Assembly (NCBI RefSeq): GCF_011326755.1
Contig: NZ_JAAOIE010000001.1
Span: 150,344-214,343 of the forward strand
Reading direction: 5' to 3'
Length of the DNA: 64,000 nt
Source of the DNA: Cochlodiniinecator piscidefendens
Lineage (GTDB): Bacteria > Pseudomonadota > Alphaproteobacteria > Rhodobacterales > Rhodobacteraceae
Below, piece after piece: positions 1-7,863 of this stretch (positions are counted from its first letter, which is position 1; each line of letters opens with the position of its first letter). The translations under genes were made by a program, and so were the position numbers. The notes beneath the pieces were generated by a model. That model was not told the origin of the DNA. It saw only the letters and a list, made by a program, of their open reading frames with translations, and did not search any database.

Positions 1-1
1 T

Positions 2-154
2 GATGATCGGTTGGAAATTGAGAAGGTCACTTCATGCGTTGTTATTCCTCTTGAGATGGTAAAGCCAGAAACGGCAGACGCATTTAATGATCTGGTCGTT
101 GATGTTTTGCCGCGCGGTGTCAGTCATGAAATCAACCGAATACTGAAGGTTTGA
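2..154 (+). CDS. C-terminal end of an unrecognised protein (truncated by window edge)
   Basis: The frame starting at base 2 stays open to a TGA at 152-154 and gives the last 50 residues of a protein, ending in HEINRILKV. The segment is mildly acidic, has no membrane stretch and no motif I can name. It lies on the plus strand, opposite to the tRNA and the corrinoid genes that follow. The start lies outside the window, so neither length nor function can be judged. That the frame is truly coding is inferred from its openness to the window edge and from the structured non-coding DNA that begins right after the stop. Confidence 0.5.
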   Translation, partial: DDRLEIEKVTSCVVIPLEMVKPETADAFNDLVVDVLPRGVSHEINRILKV

Positions 155-175
155 AGGCGTAAAATAGCCTTTAGC

Positions 176-296
176 GGACCCAAAAAATCAAGGGACCGTA
201 GACCCGATTTCCCATCCACGGTGGTGAAAGCCCCCGGGGGTTTCTTCGGGACTCATACTCCCGAAGCGTTGAGGATGTTCTCGTTTTTTCCCGGAT
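176..296. ncRNA. Structured intergenic segment, possible small RNA
   Basis: This GC-richer block between the upstream stop and tRNA-Gly has no credible ORF. It holds a GAAA...TTTC hairpin around the run CCCCCGGGGG (231-240), then a perfect 8-bp stem CTTCGGGA/TCCCGAAG (244-251 with 259-266, loop of 7). A T-run follows at about 286-291. I could not match it to a named RNA family; 6S and SRP RNA were considered but no diagnostic motif was seen. Strand is taken as plus only because of the T-run. Confidence 0.25.
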
Positions 297-377
297 GCTC
301 AATTCAAAAAATGATCACGATTTGATCTAACTATGTGTTATATGGTTGTATATAAAGGGAAATTTTAAGAGAAGTGC

Positions 378-451
378 TGGAGCGGGTGAAGGGAATCGAA
401 CCCTCGTATTCAGCTTGGGAAGCTGCTGCTCTACCATTGAGCTACACCCGC
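378..451 (-). tRNA. tRNA-Gly (anticodon CCC)
   Basis: The reverse complement folds as a complete cloverleaf: 7-bp acceptor stem GCGGGTG/CACCCGC, a D-arm containing AGCTCAATGGTAGAGC, an anticodon loop TTCCCAA giving anticodon CCC (reads GGG), and a T-arm with GGTTCGATTCC. The discriminator base is T and the 3' CCA is encoded in the DNA (378-380). The isolated position, with no other tRNA next to it, suggests its own transcription unit. Nothing next to it looks like an integrase or a duplicated attachment sequence. Confidence 0.97.
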
Positions 452-526
452 ATTGAAGGAGCTTTAGCATTGCCGTGTTGGGGTCCGCAAGCGATGTTTC
501 ACTGTGCAATGAATTCATCCAAATTC

Positions 527-706
527 TCAGATGGCGTTAACAATCGAAGCTAGGGAAAAATCATATTCTGAAAGATTCGCGCCGGACAAATCGCATCCAG
601 CGCAACTGTTGCCATTTGCGATTGTAGCGACTTGCGCAGGATCATACGCAAACGCGGGGCTACATATCAAAATTAATAGGGCGGAACTCTGTGCAACAAG
701 TTGCAT
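527..706 (-). CDS. Small secreted pentapeptide-repeat-like protein
   Basis: A 59-residue product. The start at 706 is chosen because AAGGGA sits 6 nt before that ATG; an in-frame ATG six codons upstream lacks such a site. Residues 1-20 form a signal peptide (hydrophobic LLILI core, cleavage after PAFA). The mature part carries CAGCDLSGANL, the Cys-x2-Cys plus A(D/N)L-type pattern seen at the start of alphaproteobacterial pentapeptide-repeat proteins. Only one or two repeat turns are present, so it is either a genuine mini-protein or a remnant of a longer repeat protein. The two cysteines in the mature part could form a disulfide in the periplasm. Function unknown. Confidence 0.55.
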   Translation of the reverse strand: MQLVAQSSALLILICSPAFAYDPAQVATIANGNSCAGCDLSGANLSEYDFSLASIVNAI

Positions 707-790
707 GTGCAATCCCTTCAACATATCGAAGCGACTTACACATGCTTCACCGATTGTTACAACTTAGCAAGAAATTTCCACCCCATTCAA

Positions 791-2839
791 TTACTTGCGG
801 CGACGGCGACGGCGACCGCCACCTTCGTTGTTGTCGTCACCACCACTGTTAAAGTTCAGGTCTGGCAACGTCACTATAGACGCCAAAATCGGGAACGGAT
901 CAGACGAATTTGGGATTGCCGAGGCATTTACAAAATGCTCTTGAAACTTTGGTTCAACGGCCGTTTCGATTTTATGAATATCGCGAACAGTTTGTTCAAT
1001 CTCGGTACGGGCTTTGGTATTGAGCAACGCAATGCGTGCGCCAGTGCCCGCCGCGTTACCGGCTGATGTTACTTTATCCAATTCGCAATCCGGGATCATA
1101 CCCAGAACCATCGCGTGTTTGGGCGAGATATGAGCACCGAATGCACCAGCCAATACCACGCGATCAACTGTTTCAACTTCGAATTTGTCCATCAACAACC
1201 GTGCACCTGAATAAAGCGCGGCTTTGGCCATCTGAATGGCGCGGATGTCTGGGTTGGTCACCGTGATTTTTGGACCACCTTGGGCGGAGCCATCCCAAAT
1301 GGTGTAGGAATGCGTCCGACCATCCAAGAAGCAACGCTCTGTTCCGGTTTGTTCGGGGGATCCGATCAAGCCTGCCTGATCCAATAGGCCAGAAATACGC
1401 ATCTCTGCGACAGCTTCGATGATGCCAGAACCACAGATACCCGTGATACCAGTTGTTGCGATAGCGTCGCTGAAGCCGTCTTCATCGGACCAAATTTCAG
1501 AACCAATCACCCGGAACCGCGGCTCTTTGGTAACAGGGTCAATTTCAATACGTTCGATCGCGCCAGGCGCAGCACGTTGACCTGAGCTAATCTGTGCGCC
1601 TTCAAATGCTGGGCCTGTCGGGGAGGAGCAGGCCAAAACCTTATCTTTGTTTCCAAGCAGGATTTCTGCGTTTGTCCCAACATCCACAACCAACACGAGG
1701 TCTTCAGATTTGTCCGGGGCCTCTGACAGCGCAACAGCGGCCGCATCTGCACCAACGTGACCCGCAATACAAGGCAGCAGGTAAACCCGCGCAGCAGGGT
1801 GAATTGTCAGGTCAAGCTCATGCGCACGTAGGTTCAATGAATCTGATGTTGCTAATGCAAATGGCGCCTGACCCAGTTCAAACGGATCAATACCTAGGAA
1901 CAGGTGGTGCATCACCGGGTTGCACACAAAAACTGCGTCCATAATCAGTGCTTTGTCGATTTCCGCCTCTGAAGCGATCTGAACAAATAGTGCGTTCATA
2001 CCTTCGCGCACGGCATTTGTCATTTCAACATCGCCACCGGCGTTCATCATGGAATAGCTGACCCGGCTCATCAAATCTTCGCCAAAGCGGATTTGCGGGT
2101 TCATTAACCCGGAAGAGGCAACAACTTCACCCGATTGTAAGTCGCACAAATGCGCGGCGATGGTGGTTGATCCTAAATCCACGGCAAGGCCATAAATGGA
2201 TCCCTCGTAGTATCCCGGCCAGAGGTGCATAATACGTGGTGGGTTGTCTGCGTCACCCAAATGTACGGCAACTGTGACCTTCCATTCCCCTTTACGAAGG
2301 CACGGCTGAAGGTGCTGCAAGATATTAAGGTCGGTGCGTACACCTTTGATTTCCCACTGAACATCCAAAGCCTCGATCAGGCGTTCCAAGTCTCCAGACG
2401 GTTTGTGCATGTCAGGTTCTTCGACCTCAACATAGAACAATTTGACCGACGGGTTCATGGTGATGTCACGGGCTTCGGCGCGTTTGCGTACAACCTGCTT
2501 ATGCACTTGGCTTTCTGGGGGCACATCGATCACAACATCGCCGTGGACTGTCGCCTGACAGCCAAGACGACGCCCATCGATCAGTCCGCGTTTGTCTTTG
2601 TAACGCTGTTCAACTTTGTTCCATTCGGACAGCGCATCATCGGCAACCGTTACACCGTGCTTTGAGAATTCTCCGTAGCTTGGCGTGATCTGGCATTTTG
2701 AACAAATACCACGGCCACCACAAACGGAATCCAAATCCACACCCAACTGACGGGCTGCAGTGAGAATAGGGGTGCCAACGGGAAAATTCCCACGTTTGCC
2801 AGACGGAGTAAATACCACCAATGGATCAGAGTTTGACAT
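791..2839 (-). CDS. RACo/RamA-like ASKHA ferredoxin, corrinoid-protein reactivator (DUF4445)
   Basis: A 682-residue cytoplasmic protein. An N-terminal plant-type [2Fe-2S] domain has Cys40, Cys46, Cys49 and Cys94. A linker leads to an ASKHA ATPase-like domain with phosphate motif VDLGSTT (220-226) and a second VVDVGTNAE motif. This is the architecture of RACo and RamA proteins, which reduce oxidised Co(II) corrinoid back to Co(I) using ATP. In related roseobacters a DUF4445 protein has been tied genetically to B12-dependent methionine synthase (recalled, not checked), and the methyltetrahydrofolate enzymes upstream fit that role. Start: AAAGGA precedes ATG. The extreme C-terminus is unusual: an acidic/Gly stretch followed by GGGRRRRRRK. 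A hairpin terminator separates it from the upstream gene, so it may have its own promoter or be attenuated. Confidence 0.9.
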   Translation of the reverse strand: MSNSDPLVVFTPSGKRGNFPVGTPILTAARQLGVDLDSVCGGRGICSKCQITPSYGEFSKHGVTVADDALSEWNKVEQRYKDKRGLIDGRRLGCQATVHGDVVIDVPPESQVHKQVVRKRAEARDITMNPSVKLFYVEVEEPDMHKPSGDLERLIEALDVQWEIKGVRTDLNILQHLQPCLRKGEWKVTVAVHLGDADNPPRIMHLWPGYYEGSIYGLAVDLGSTTIAAHLCDLQSGEVVASSGLMNPQIRFGEDLMSRVSYSMMNAGGDVEMTNAVREGMNALFVQIASEAEIDKALIMDAVFVCNPVMHHLFLGIDPFELGQAPFALATSDSLNLRAHELDLTIHPAARVYLLPCIAGHVGADAAAVALSEAPDKSEDLVLVVDVGTNAEILLGNKDKVLACSSPTGPAFEGAQISSGQRAAPGAIERIEIDPVTKEPRFRVIGSEIWSDEDGFSDAIATTGITGICGSGIIEAVAEMRISGLLDQAGLIGSPEQTGTERCFLDGRTHSYTIWDGSAQGGPKITVTNPDIRAIQMAKAALYSGARLLMDKFEVETVDRVVLAGAFGAHISPKHAMVLGMIPDCELDKVTSAGNAAGTGARIALLNTKARTEIEQTVRDIHKIETAVEPKFQEHFVNASAIPNSSDPFPILASIVTLPDLNFNSGGDDNNEGGGRRRRRRK

Positions 2840-2963
2840 GCGCGCGTCCTTTATATCTTTGGAATCGTTTTAAACTGCTTTGCAAATATCGCAATGACAG
2901 AAGGCGTCACCAAAGTGTCATTCTCCGCCACTTGGGGTCAATTCAGCACCCGCAGTTCAAAAG

Positions 2964-2999
2964 AAAAGGGCAAGGCAACCTAAGCTGCCTTGCCCTTTT
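2964..2999 (-). terminator. Hairpin terminator after the methyltransferase gene
   Basis: A 14-bp stem (2964-2977 with 2986-2999) with an 8-nt loop lies just beyond the methyltransferase stop. Read on the minus strand the stem is followed by TTTTCTTTT. It sits between two genes of the same strand, so it could partly insulate the downstream DUF4445 gene. Confidence 0.75.
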
Positions 3000-3019
3000 T
3001 AATTTATTTGATCAGTTGC

Positions 3020-4069
3020 TTAACCGCGACGACGACGACGGCCGCCACGACCACCTGCTTCGCCATCAGCTGATGGTGGTTTGTTGAATTTGATCCAAGA
3101 GGCACCATGTGCATCGTTGTTGGTCAAGAAGTTGGCTGCGCGGATGGCTTCCATTTCTTTACCTGCTTTAGATTTTGTGGAACCCAAGCCAGTGATGGTG
3201 GCGAGAATTTCTGGATCAAGATCTTCTGGAACGATAATGCCAGCCGCAGCCAGTTCATCACGCTTTTCCTGAAGTTTCTTTGGACCAACTGGCAGAGCAA
3301 CAGGGTTCATGATCGCAGAGGTCATGCCCGCAGCCATCGCCATTGGCAAGAAGGCGTTGTTGATGCCGTGACGGTTTGGCAAACCGAATGAGATGTTAGA
3401 AGCACCGCACGTGGTGTTCACACCCAACTCTTCACGCAAACGACGTACAAGTGCAAACACCTGCAAACCTGCTGTGCCCATTGCGCCGATTGGCATTACC
3501 AGCGGGTCAACAACGATGTCATGTGCGGGAATGCCGAAGTCAGCTGCACGCTCAACGATCTTTTTGGCAACCTCAAAACGAACATCTGGGTCTTCGGAAA
3601 TGCCAGTATCGTCGTTGGAAATCGCCACAACTGGTACGTTGTATTTCTTAACCAACGGCAAAACGAACTCAAGACGATCTTCTTCGCCTGTTACAGAGTT
3701 CAGCAATGGACGACCCTCAGCAGCGATAAGGCCTGCCTCAAGCGCTTCTGGAACCGATGAGTCCACGCAAAGCGGAGTATCGGTCAAGCCTTGAACCAGC
3801 TCGATGATTTTTCTCATCAAGGGTGGCTCTGTTTCATTTGGGTTCGGGTTTGAGTTGTAAACAACACCAGCATTGATATCGAGGATATCTGCACCAGCTG
3901 CGACTTGCGCGATTGCGTCTTTTTCAACAGTAGAAAAATCGCCTGCTTCGAGTTCTGCCGCGAGTTTTTTACGGCCGGTTGGGTTGATACGCTCACCAAT
4001 CACGCAGAAGGGTTCGTCAAAGCCAAGAATGGCGGTTTTTGTTTTACTTTCAACAACTGTACGAGTCAT
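3020..4069 (-). CDS. Pterin-binding methyltetrahydrofolate:corrinoid methyltransferase (MetH folate-domain type)
   Basis: A 349-residue protein of the dihydropteroate-synthase-like fold. Conserved points are GERINPTG (25-32), DINAG (64-68), CVDSS (101-105) and NSVTGEE (124-130), matching the methyltetrahydrofolate-binding domain of MetH and AcsE-type enzymes. It would transfer the N5-methyl group from methyl-H4folate to a cob(I)alamin protein in the cytoplasm. It has neither the homocysteine domain nor the B12 domain of a full MetH, so those must be separate proteins elsewhere. It follows the MetF-like gene by 9 nt and starts after AAGGGA. The C-terminus ends in a Gly/Arg tail (GGRGGRRRRRG), resembling the tail of the neighbouring activator although the two proteins are not homologous. 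Confidence 0.88.
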   Translation of the reverse strand: MTRTVVESKTKTAILGFDEPFCVIGERINPTGRKKLAAELEAGDFSTVEKDAIAQVAAGADILDINAGVVYNSNPNPNETEPPLMRKIIELVQGLTDTPLCVDSSVPEALEAGLIAAEGRPLLNSVTGEEDRLEFVLPLVKKYNVPVVAISNDDTGISEDPDVRFEVAKKIVERAADFGIPAHDIVVDPLVMPIGAMGTAGLQVFALVRRLREELGVNTTCGASNISFGLPNRHGINNAFLPMAMAAGMTSAIMNPVALPVGPKKLQEKRDELAAAGIIVPEDLDPEILATITGLGSTKSKAGKEMEAIRAANFLTNNDAHGASWIKFNKPPSADGEAGGRGGRRRRRG

Positions 4070-4078
4070 GTTGTTCCC

Positions 4079-5011
4079 TTACTTGGCTTGGTTGGCGGGC
4101 ACAGCGGAAGAACCGCCATGATTGATCGCCCAGTTTGCATTGGTTTTAATTCCGCCCAATGGGAAGAAGTGGACTTTTTCAATGTTAAAGTCCGGGTTTG
4201 CCGCTTTGTGCGCGGCCAATTCGCTGATGATTTCTTCTGGCTCAAATGGCAGCAGTAGCTTGGTGACGTCTTTTGCGCGACGCTGTAGAACACGCAAAGA
4301 TGCACCAACACCACAAGCGATTGAGAACTTGATCAGTGTTTGTAGTTTAGCAGGGCCAGCGATGCCGATGTGCACCGGAATGTCGATGCCTTGCTCTTTC
4401 AAACCATTGGCCCATTCGATGACAGGACCAGATTCAAAACAGAACTGCGTCGCCAGCGCCATTTGCGCGTCGGTGCGTTGACTGAATGCCTGTTTCCAAC
4501 CCAATGCGTCTAAGACATTTTTTGTAGACCCATCAGGGTCAATGTCTTTGTTGCCTTCTGGGTGGCCAGCAACGTGCAAGCGTTTAAAGCCTGCTTTGTC
4601 AAATTGGCCTGTTTCCAGCAACTGCATGGATGAGTGGAAATCGCCGTGAGGTTTATCAACGCCGCCGGCAAGCAAAAGCGCTTGATTGACGTTCGCTTCG
4701 CCTTGATAGCGTGCAATCCAGTCAGCTAGCGTTGCTTCGTCTTTGATGATGCGCGCAGGGAAATGGGGCATAACATCGAAGCCTTCGCCTGCAATACGTT
4801 TTGCAGTGTCGACCATTTCATCGATTGGCGTGCCTTCGATGTGTGCGATGTAAACGCGTGTGCCAGCTGGCAGAAGATCACGGAAATCTTCAACCTTTGC
4901 GGCTGTGCGTGGCATAACCTCAATCGAGTAACCGTTGAGGAAAGCTTCCACTTCGGGTTTAACCTCAACTGGATCGGCTTCTTTTTTCTTACCAAATGGT
5001 AGCAATGCCAT
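4079..5011 (-). CDS. Methylenetetrahydrofolate reductase family protein
   Basis: About 310 residues with the MetF TIM-barrel signatures: HFPAR near residue 75, then LLLAGG (folate/FAD region) and a C-terminal segment ending in HFFPLGGI. MetF reduces 5,10-methylene-H4folate to 5-methyl-H4folate, the methyl donor for the downstream corrinoid methyltransferase. The start at 5011 is preferred over an ATG four codons upstream because TGGAGG lies 5 nt before it. It begins 11 nt after the stop of the small 'virulence factor' gene, so the genes are co-transcribed. The family in roseobacter corrinoid clusters is divergent from E. coli MetF, so I give no symbol. Confidence 0.88.
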   Translation of the reverse strand: MALLPFGKKKEADPVEVKPEVEAFLNGYSIEVMPRTAAKVEDFRDLLPAGTRVYIAHIEGTPIDEMVDTAKRIAGEGFDVMPHFPARIIKDEATLADWIARYQGEANVNQALLLAGGVDKPHGDFHSSMQLLETGQFDKAGFKRLHVAGHPEGNKDIDPDGSTKNVLDALGWKQAFSQRTDAQMALATQFCFESGPVIEWANGLKEQGIDIPVHIGIAGPAKLQTLIKFSIACGVGASLRVLQRRAKDVTKLLLPFEPEEIISELAAHKAANPDFNIEKVHFFPLGGIKTNANWAINHGGSSAVPANQAK

Positions 5012-5022
5012 GATGGCCTCCA

Positions 5023-5331
5023 TTATTCGGCTGGGTTTGTCCAGCCATCGTTGCCGATGAGCACTTTCAGGCGCTCTTGATCATATTCGGAATCAATGCG
5101 GTTTGCTTCGTTTGTTGCAATTTCCGCAGGATCGCCTTCAACAGTGAAGGGGGCAGCCTTACGCCATTCAGCTAAGTAAGCATCCGCATCTTTTGCGTTT
5201 ACTTTCATCGCAGCGCGATCGATGGCTTGTTCAAAGCGCTCTGGCAGCGGCATTTTGTTTCCACGACGGCCTTTGCCTACGATGACCTGCGCTGGAATAT
5301 CGCGCCAATAAACTATTGTAACGTCTGGCAT
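5023..5331 (-). CDS. Small 'virulence factor' family protein of the corrinoid/MetF operon
   Basis: About 102 residues starting MPDVTIVYWRDIPAQV. The start at 5331 is chosen because GAAGAGGGA lies 7 nt upstream; the longer frame (to 5439) would add a basic extension with no ribosome site. The sequence matches the small cytoplasmic family labelled 'virulence factor' (PF13769-type) that recurs beside MetF-like and corrinoid genes in Rhodobacterales. The label is historical and nothing here suggests virulence. No catalytic motif is visible and it has no membrane segment. As first gene of the four-gene run it is probably an accessory of the folate/corrinoid methyl transfer module. Function otherwise unknown. 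Confidence 0.75.
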   Translation of the reverse strand: MPDVTIVYWRDIPAQVIVGKGRRGNKMPLPERFEQAIDRAAMKVNAKDADAYLAEWRKAAPFTVEGDPAEIATNEANRIDSEYDQERLKVLIGNDGWTNPAE

Positions 5332-5699
5332 GGTTGATTCCCTCTTCCCTTTGCCCCGTGTTCTAAAACGAAGGTACGCCTTCACGCGGTCGGTTTTCGA
5401 CATGACAAGCGCATCCGGCGACTTGCCTGTCGGTTTCACTCATATCCAAGTGCGATTGTGCACTCTAGTGGGGGGAGGGATCATAATATTCATAATAATA
5501 TGAGACAGACTCAACCGTAAATCTCTGAGAACAGAGAACCGGGCCAATGCCTAATTTAGGGGTCCCTTATAGATACCATTTGTAACAGCCCCATGTGACT
5601 GACTGAGAATGTGGAAATTGCGATGCGCGCTATGCGTTCGCAGCTTGCACTTCGATCTTGTCACGGCTACGCTTAGGGCAACTTGAAATGGAGGGCGGC
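5332..5699. promoter_or_regulatory. Divergent promoter region between the corrinoid operon and ppx
   Basis: This 368-bp gap separates divergent genes and must hold both promoters. It contains an AT-rich stretch (about 5484-5502) and a perfect inverted repeat TCTCTG-AGAA-CAGAGA (5522-5537). A second weaker symmetry, CCTAATTTAGG, lies just after. I looked for SAM-II and cobalamin riboswitch cores on the minus strand and did not find them. No small gene with a ribosome site was seen. Confidence 0.4.
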
Positions 5700-6818
5700 A
5701 TGACGCCCAAGCGTCCCAATGGTGCGGGCGCGTTCCCTAATGCGGTTGAACCACCCGCGCCGAAACGTCTTGAAAAAGCGAAGCTTTATGCCGCGCTGGA
5801 TCTGGGCACCAATAGTTGTAGAATGCTGGTTGCCGAACCTTTTGGCAGTCAGTTTAAAGTCGTGGATAGCTTTTCTAAATCGGTGCAACTTGGTGCTGGC
5901 TTGGAAAGTTCTGGAAAACTGTCACGGGGATCTATTCAACGCACGATCCAAGCTTTGCGTATCTGCCAAAAGAAGCTCAAACAGCATCGCGTCCAAAAAA
6001 TGCGCCTTGTTGCGACAGAGGCCTGTCGTCGGGCGCGAAATTCCCGTGACTTTATTCGCCAAGTTAAGCGTGAAACGGGGCTTCAGCTCGAGATCATCCA
6101 ACCCGAAGAAGAGGCGCGGCTGGCCGTTGTGTCCTGTGGGCCTTTGGTGAACCCTGATACTGAGACCTTATTGGTTGTCGATATTGGCGGGGGGTCGACC
6201 GAACTCGTTTGGATTGATTTAACCGAAGTTGCGCCCCATTTGCGGTCTCGTGCTGTTATGCAGCTCCGTCGTGGGTTTGAAAATGGGGAAACAAGCCCGT
6301 TCGGCGCGCGTGTTGTGGACTGGATTTCTGTTCCTTTAGGCGTCGCTACTCTGAGAGAGCAATTTGATGATGTCGCAGATGACGCCGCCAGATTTGCGCT
6401 GATGAGTTGGTTTTTCGAGGAAAACCTCCAAGAATTCACGCCCTATGGCACCACGCATGGTCAGCATCGGTTTCAGATCATCGGAACCTCTGGTACAGTA
6501 ACAACGGTCGCTGCGTCCCATCTGGGCTTGCGGCGGTATGATCGAACAAAAATTGACGGTCTCGAAATGACGACGCCGCAGATTGATACGGTCATACAAT
6601 CATATTTAACGCTGGGGCCAAATGGGCGTCGGCACGACCCGCGCATAGGAAAAGATCGCTCAACTCTGATCATGTCAGGTGCTGCGATTTTACAGGCTTT
6701 AATCCGTATCTGGCCCACACAAAGGTTGTCAGTGGCGGATCGCGGCCTACGCGAAGGGTTGCTTTATTCACAAATGAGCCAAGATGGCGTTCTGAGAGAC
6801 AGGTTAAAAGATGGCTAA
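5700..6818 (+). CDS. ppx: Ppx/GppA family exopolyphosphatase
   Basis: A 372-residue cytoplasmic phosphatase of the ASKHA fold. Motifs are [10 protein letters not shown] (32-41) and [12 protein letters not shown], the two phosphate-binding loops of Ppx/GppA, with a conserved EEEAR between them. It degrades polyphosphate or (p)ppGpp-type substrates; the short single-module form cannot be assigned to either by eye. The start at 5700 is chosen for GGAGG 5 nt upstream; an ATG at 5688 is an alternative. The gene overlaps rlmE by 8 nt, a pairing common in this order, so they are co-transcribed. A proline/basic N-terminal extension of about 30 residues precedes the core domain. Confidence 0.88.
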   Translation: MTPKRPNGAGAFPNAVEPPAPKRLEKAKLYAALDLGTNSCRMLVAEPFGSQFKVVDSFSKSVQLGAGLESSGKLSRGSIQRTIQALRICQKKLKQHRVQKMRLVATEACRRARNSRDFIRQVKRETGLQLEIIQPEEEARLAVVSCGPLVNPDTETLLVVDIGGGSTELVWIDLTEVAPHLRSRAVMQLRRGFENGETSPFGARVVDWISVPLGVATLREQFDDVADDAARFALMSWFFEENLQEFTPYGTTHGQHRFQIIGTSGTVTTVAASHLGLRRYDRTKIDGLEMTTPQIDTVIQSYLTLGPNGRRHDPRIGKDRSTLIMSGAAILQALIRIWPTQRLSVADRGLREGLLYSQMSQDGVLRDRLKDG

Positions 6819-7512
6819 ACAAACTAGTGGACGGGGCCAACGCGAACTGCGCGTCAAAGTAAAAAGCGCACGCGGACGCAAGCTTAGCTCAACGCTTTGG
6901 CTCGAACGGCAGTTAAACGATCCTTACGTTAAACGCGCAACTGCTGAAGGGTATCGCGGACGCGCGGCCTTTAAGATCCTTGAGATTGACGAAAAATTCC
7001 GTTTTCTGGTACCGGGCGCGCGTGTGGTTGATCTTGGCTGCGCACCGGGTGGCTGGTGTCAGGTTGCGGTTAAACGCGTCAACGCGATGGGTGAACGCAA
7101 AGACAAACGCGTCGGGACCGTTTTGGGTATTGATTTGCAAGAGATGGAAGCCATCCCCGGCACCACGCTTTATCAACAAGACTTCATGGAAGATGATGCC
7201 GACATCAAAGTCAAAGAATGGCTGGGGGGGCGTGCAGATGTTGTGATGTCTGATATGGCGGCTTCTAGTTCAGGTCACAAACAAACAGATCACTTGCGCA
7301 TTATTGCGCTCTGCGAAACGGCAGCGTATTTCGCCTTTGATGTACTCGAAGAGGGCGGAACATTTGTTGCAAAGGTTCTTGCTGGTGGTGCTGAGGGCGA
7401 TTTGCAAAGGTTGCTTAAACAGAAGTTCGACAAGGTTCATCATATCAAACCTCCGTCAAGCCGCTCTGACAGTTCAGAAAAGTTCGTGGTTGCAACCGGG
7501 TTTCGCGGATAA
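6811..7512 (+). CDS. rlmE: 23S rRNA (uridine-2552 2'-O)-methyltransferase
   Basis: A 233-residue RrmJ/FtsJ protein. The SAM-binding motif is [15 protein letters not shown], and the K-D-K-E catalytic set is visible as the Lys in the FKILEI region, Asp in MSDMA, Lys in FVAKVL and Glu in SSEKFVV. It methylates U2552 in the A-loop of 23S rRNA in late 50S assembly. The N-terminus is strongly basic (residues 1-30), slightly longer than the E. coli protein, as usual in alphaproteobacteria. It overlaps ppx by 8 nt. It converges with the ASCH gene across only 15 bp. Confidence 0.95.
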   Translation: MAKQTSGRGQRELRVKVKSARGRKLSSTLWLERQLNDPYVKRATAEGYRGRAAFKILEIDEKFRFLVPGARVVDLGCAPGGWCQVAVKRVNAMGERKDKRVGTVLGIDLQEMEAIPGTTLYQQDFMEDDADIKVKEWLGGRADVVMSDMAASSSGHKQTDHLRIIALCETAAYFAFDVLEEGGTFVAKVLAGGAEGDLQRLLKQKFDKVHHIKPPSSRSDSSEKFVVATGFRG

Positions 7513-7527
7513 AAACAATACCGCGTT

Positions 7528-7845
7528 CTAGGGTTTTATGGGCGCGGTATGTTGAATGACTTGCACAATGTCATCCAAAGTTATGTTTGGATAGTGTTCG
7601 CGCATCCCTGACAGCATGATTTTGTCAGGCCATTCTTCAGATTTATCCAACCAGGCAGCGGCCTTTGAGAGAGGCATGTCATCACATCGGGTGACATGCA
7701 CAACTGCTGTTTTCGTTGGATCACCCTCGCAAATATACAACATCGAGCCGGGTGCAATACGTGCTTCACGCCAACGGATTGTCGCTGTTTTCTGTCCTGA
7801 TAGAATATCAGGGAACAATCGTTCAACAACTTTCAGGTTTTGCAT
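7528..7845 (-). CDS. ASCH domain protein
   Basis: A 105-residue protein that is a single ASCH domain: KTATIRW near residue 20 (basic/aromatic strand typical of ASCH and PUA-like folds), a central GDPTKTAVVHVT strand, and a helix around WLDKSEEWPDK. ASCH proteins bind RNA or modified nucleosides, and some hydrolyse N4-acetylcytidine; the substrate here cannot be read from sequence. It follows the MFS transporter on the same strand by 18 nt, so the two are likely co-transcribed. A weak hairpin (8-bp stem at 7518-7525 with 7543-7550) overlaps its 3' end. Confidence 0.8.
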   Translation of the reverse strand: MQNLKVVERLFPDILSGQKTATIRWREARIAPGSMLYICEGDPTKTAVVHVTRCDDMPLSKAAAWLDKSEEWPDKIMLSGMREHYPNITLDDIVQVIQHTAPIKP

Positions 7846-7863
7846 TTCTGAACCTTATCAGTG

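Noticed and set aside
2225-2665. Plus-strand frame of 146 codons opposite the DUF4445 gene
   Set aside because: Shadow of the real minus-strand gene, no ribosome site and no family motif.
5332-5699. Possible SAM-II or cobalamin riboswitch before the corrinoid operon
   Set aside because: Their core motifs were not found on the minus strand of this gap.
7518-7550. Hairpin at the rlmE/ASCH convergence
   Set aside because: 8-bp stem with 17-nt loop and no T-run, overlapping coding sequence; too weak to call a terminator.
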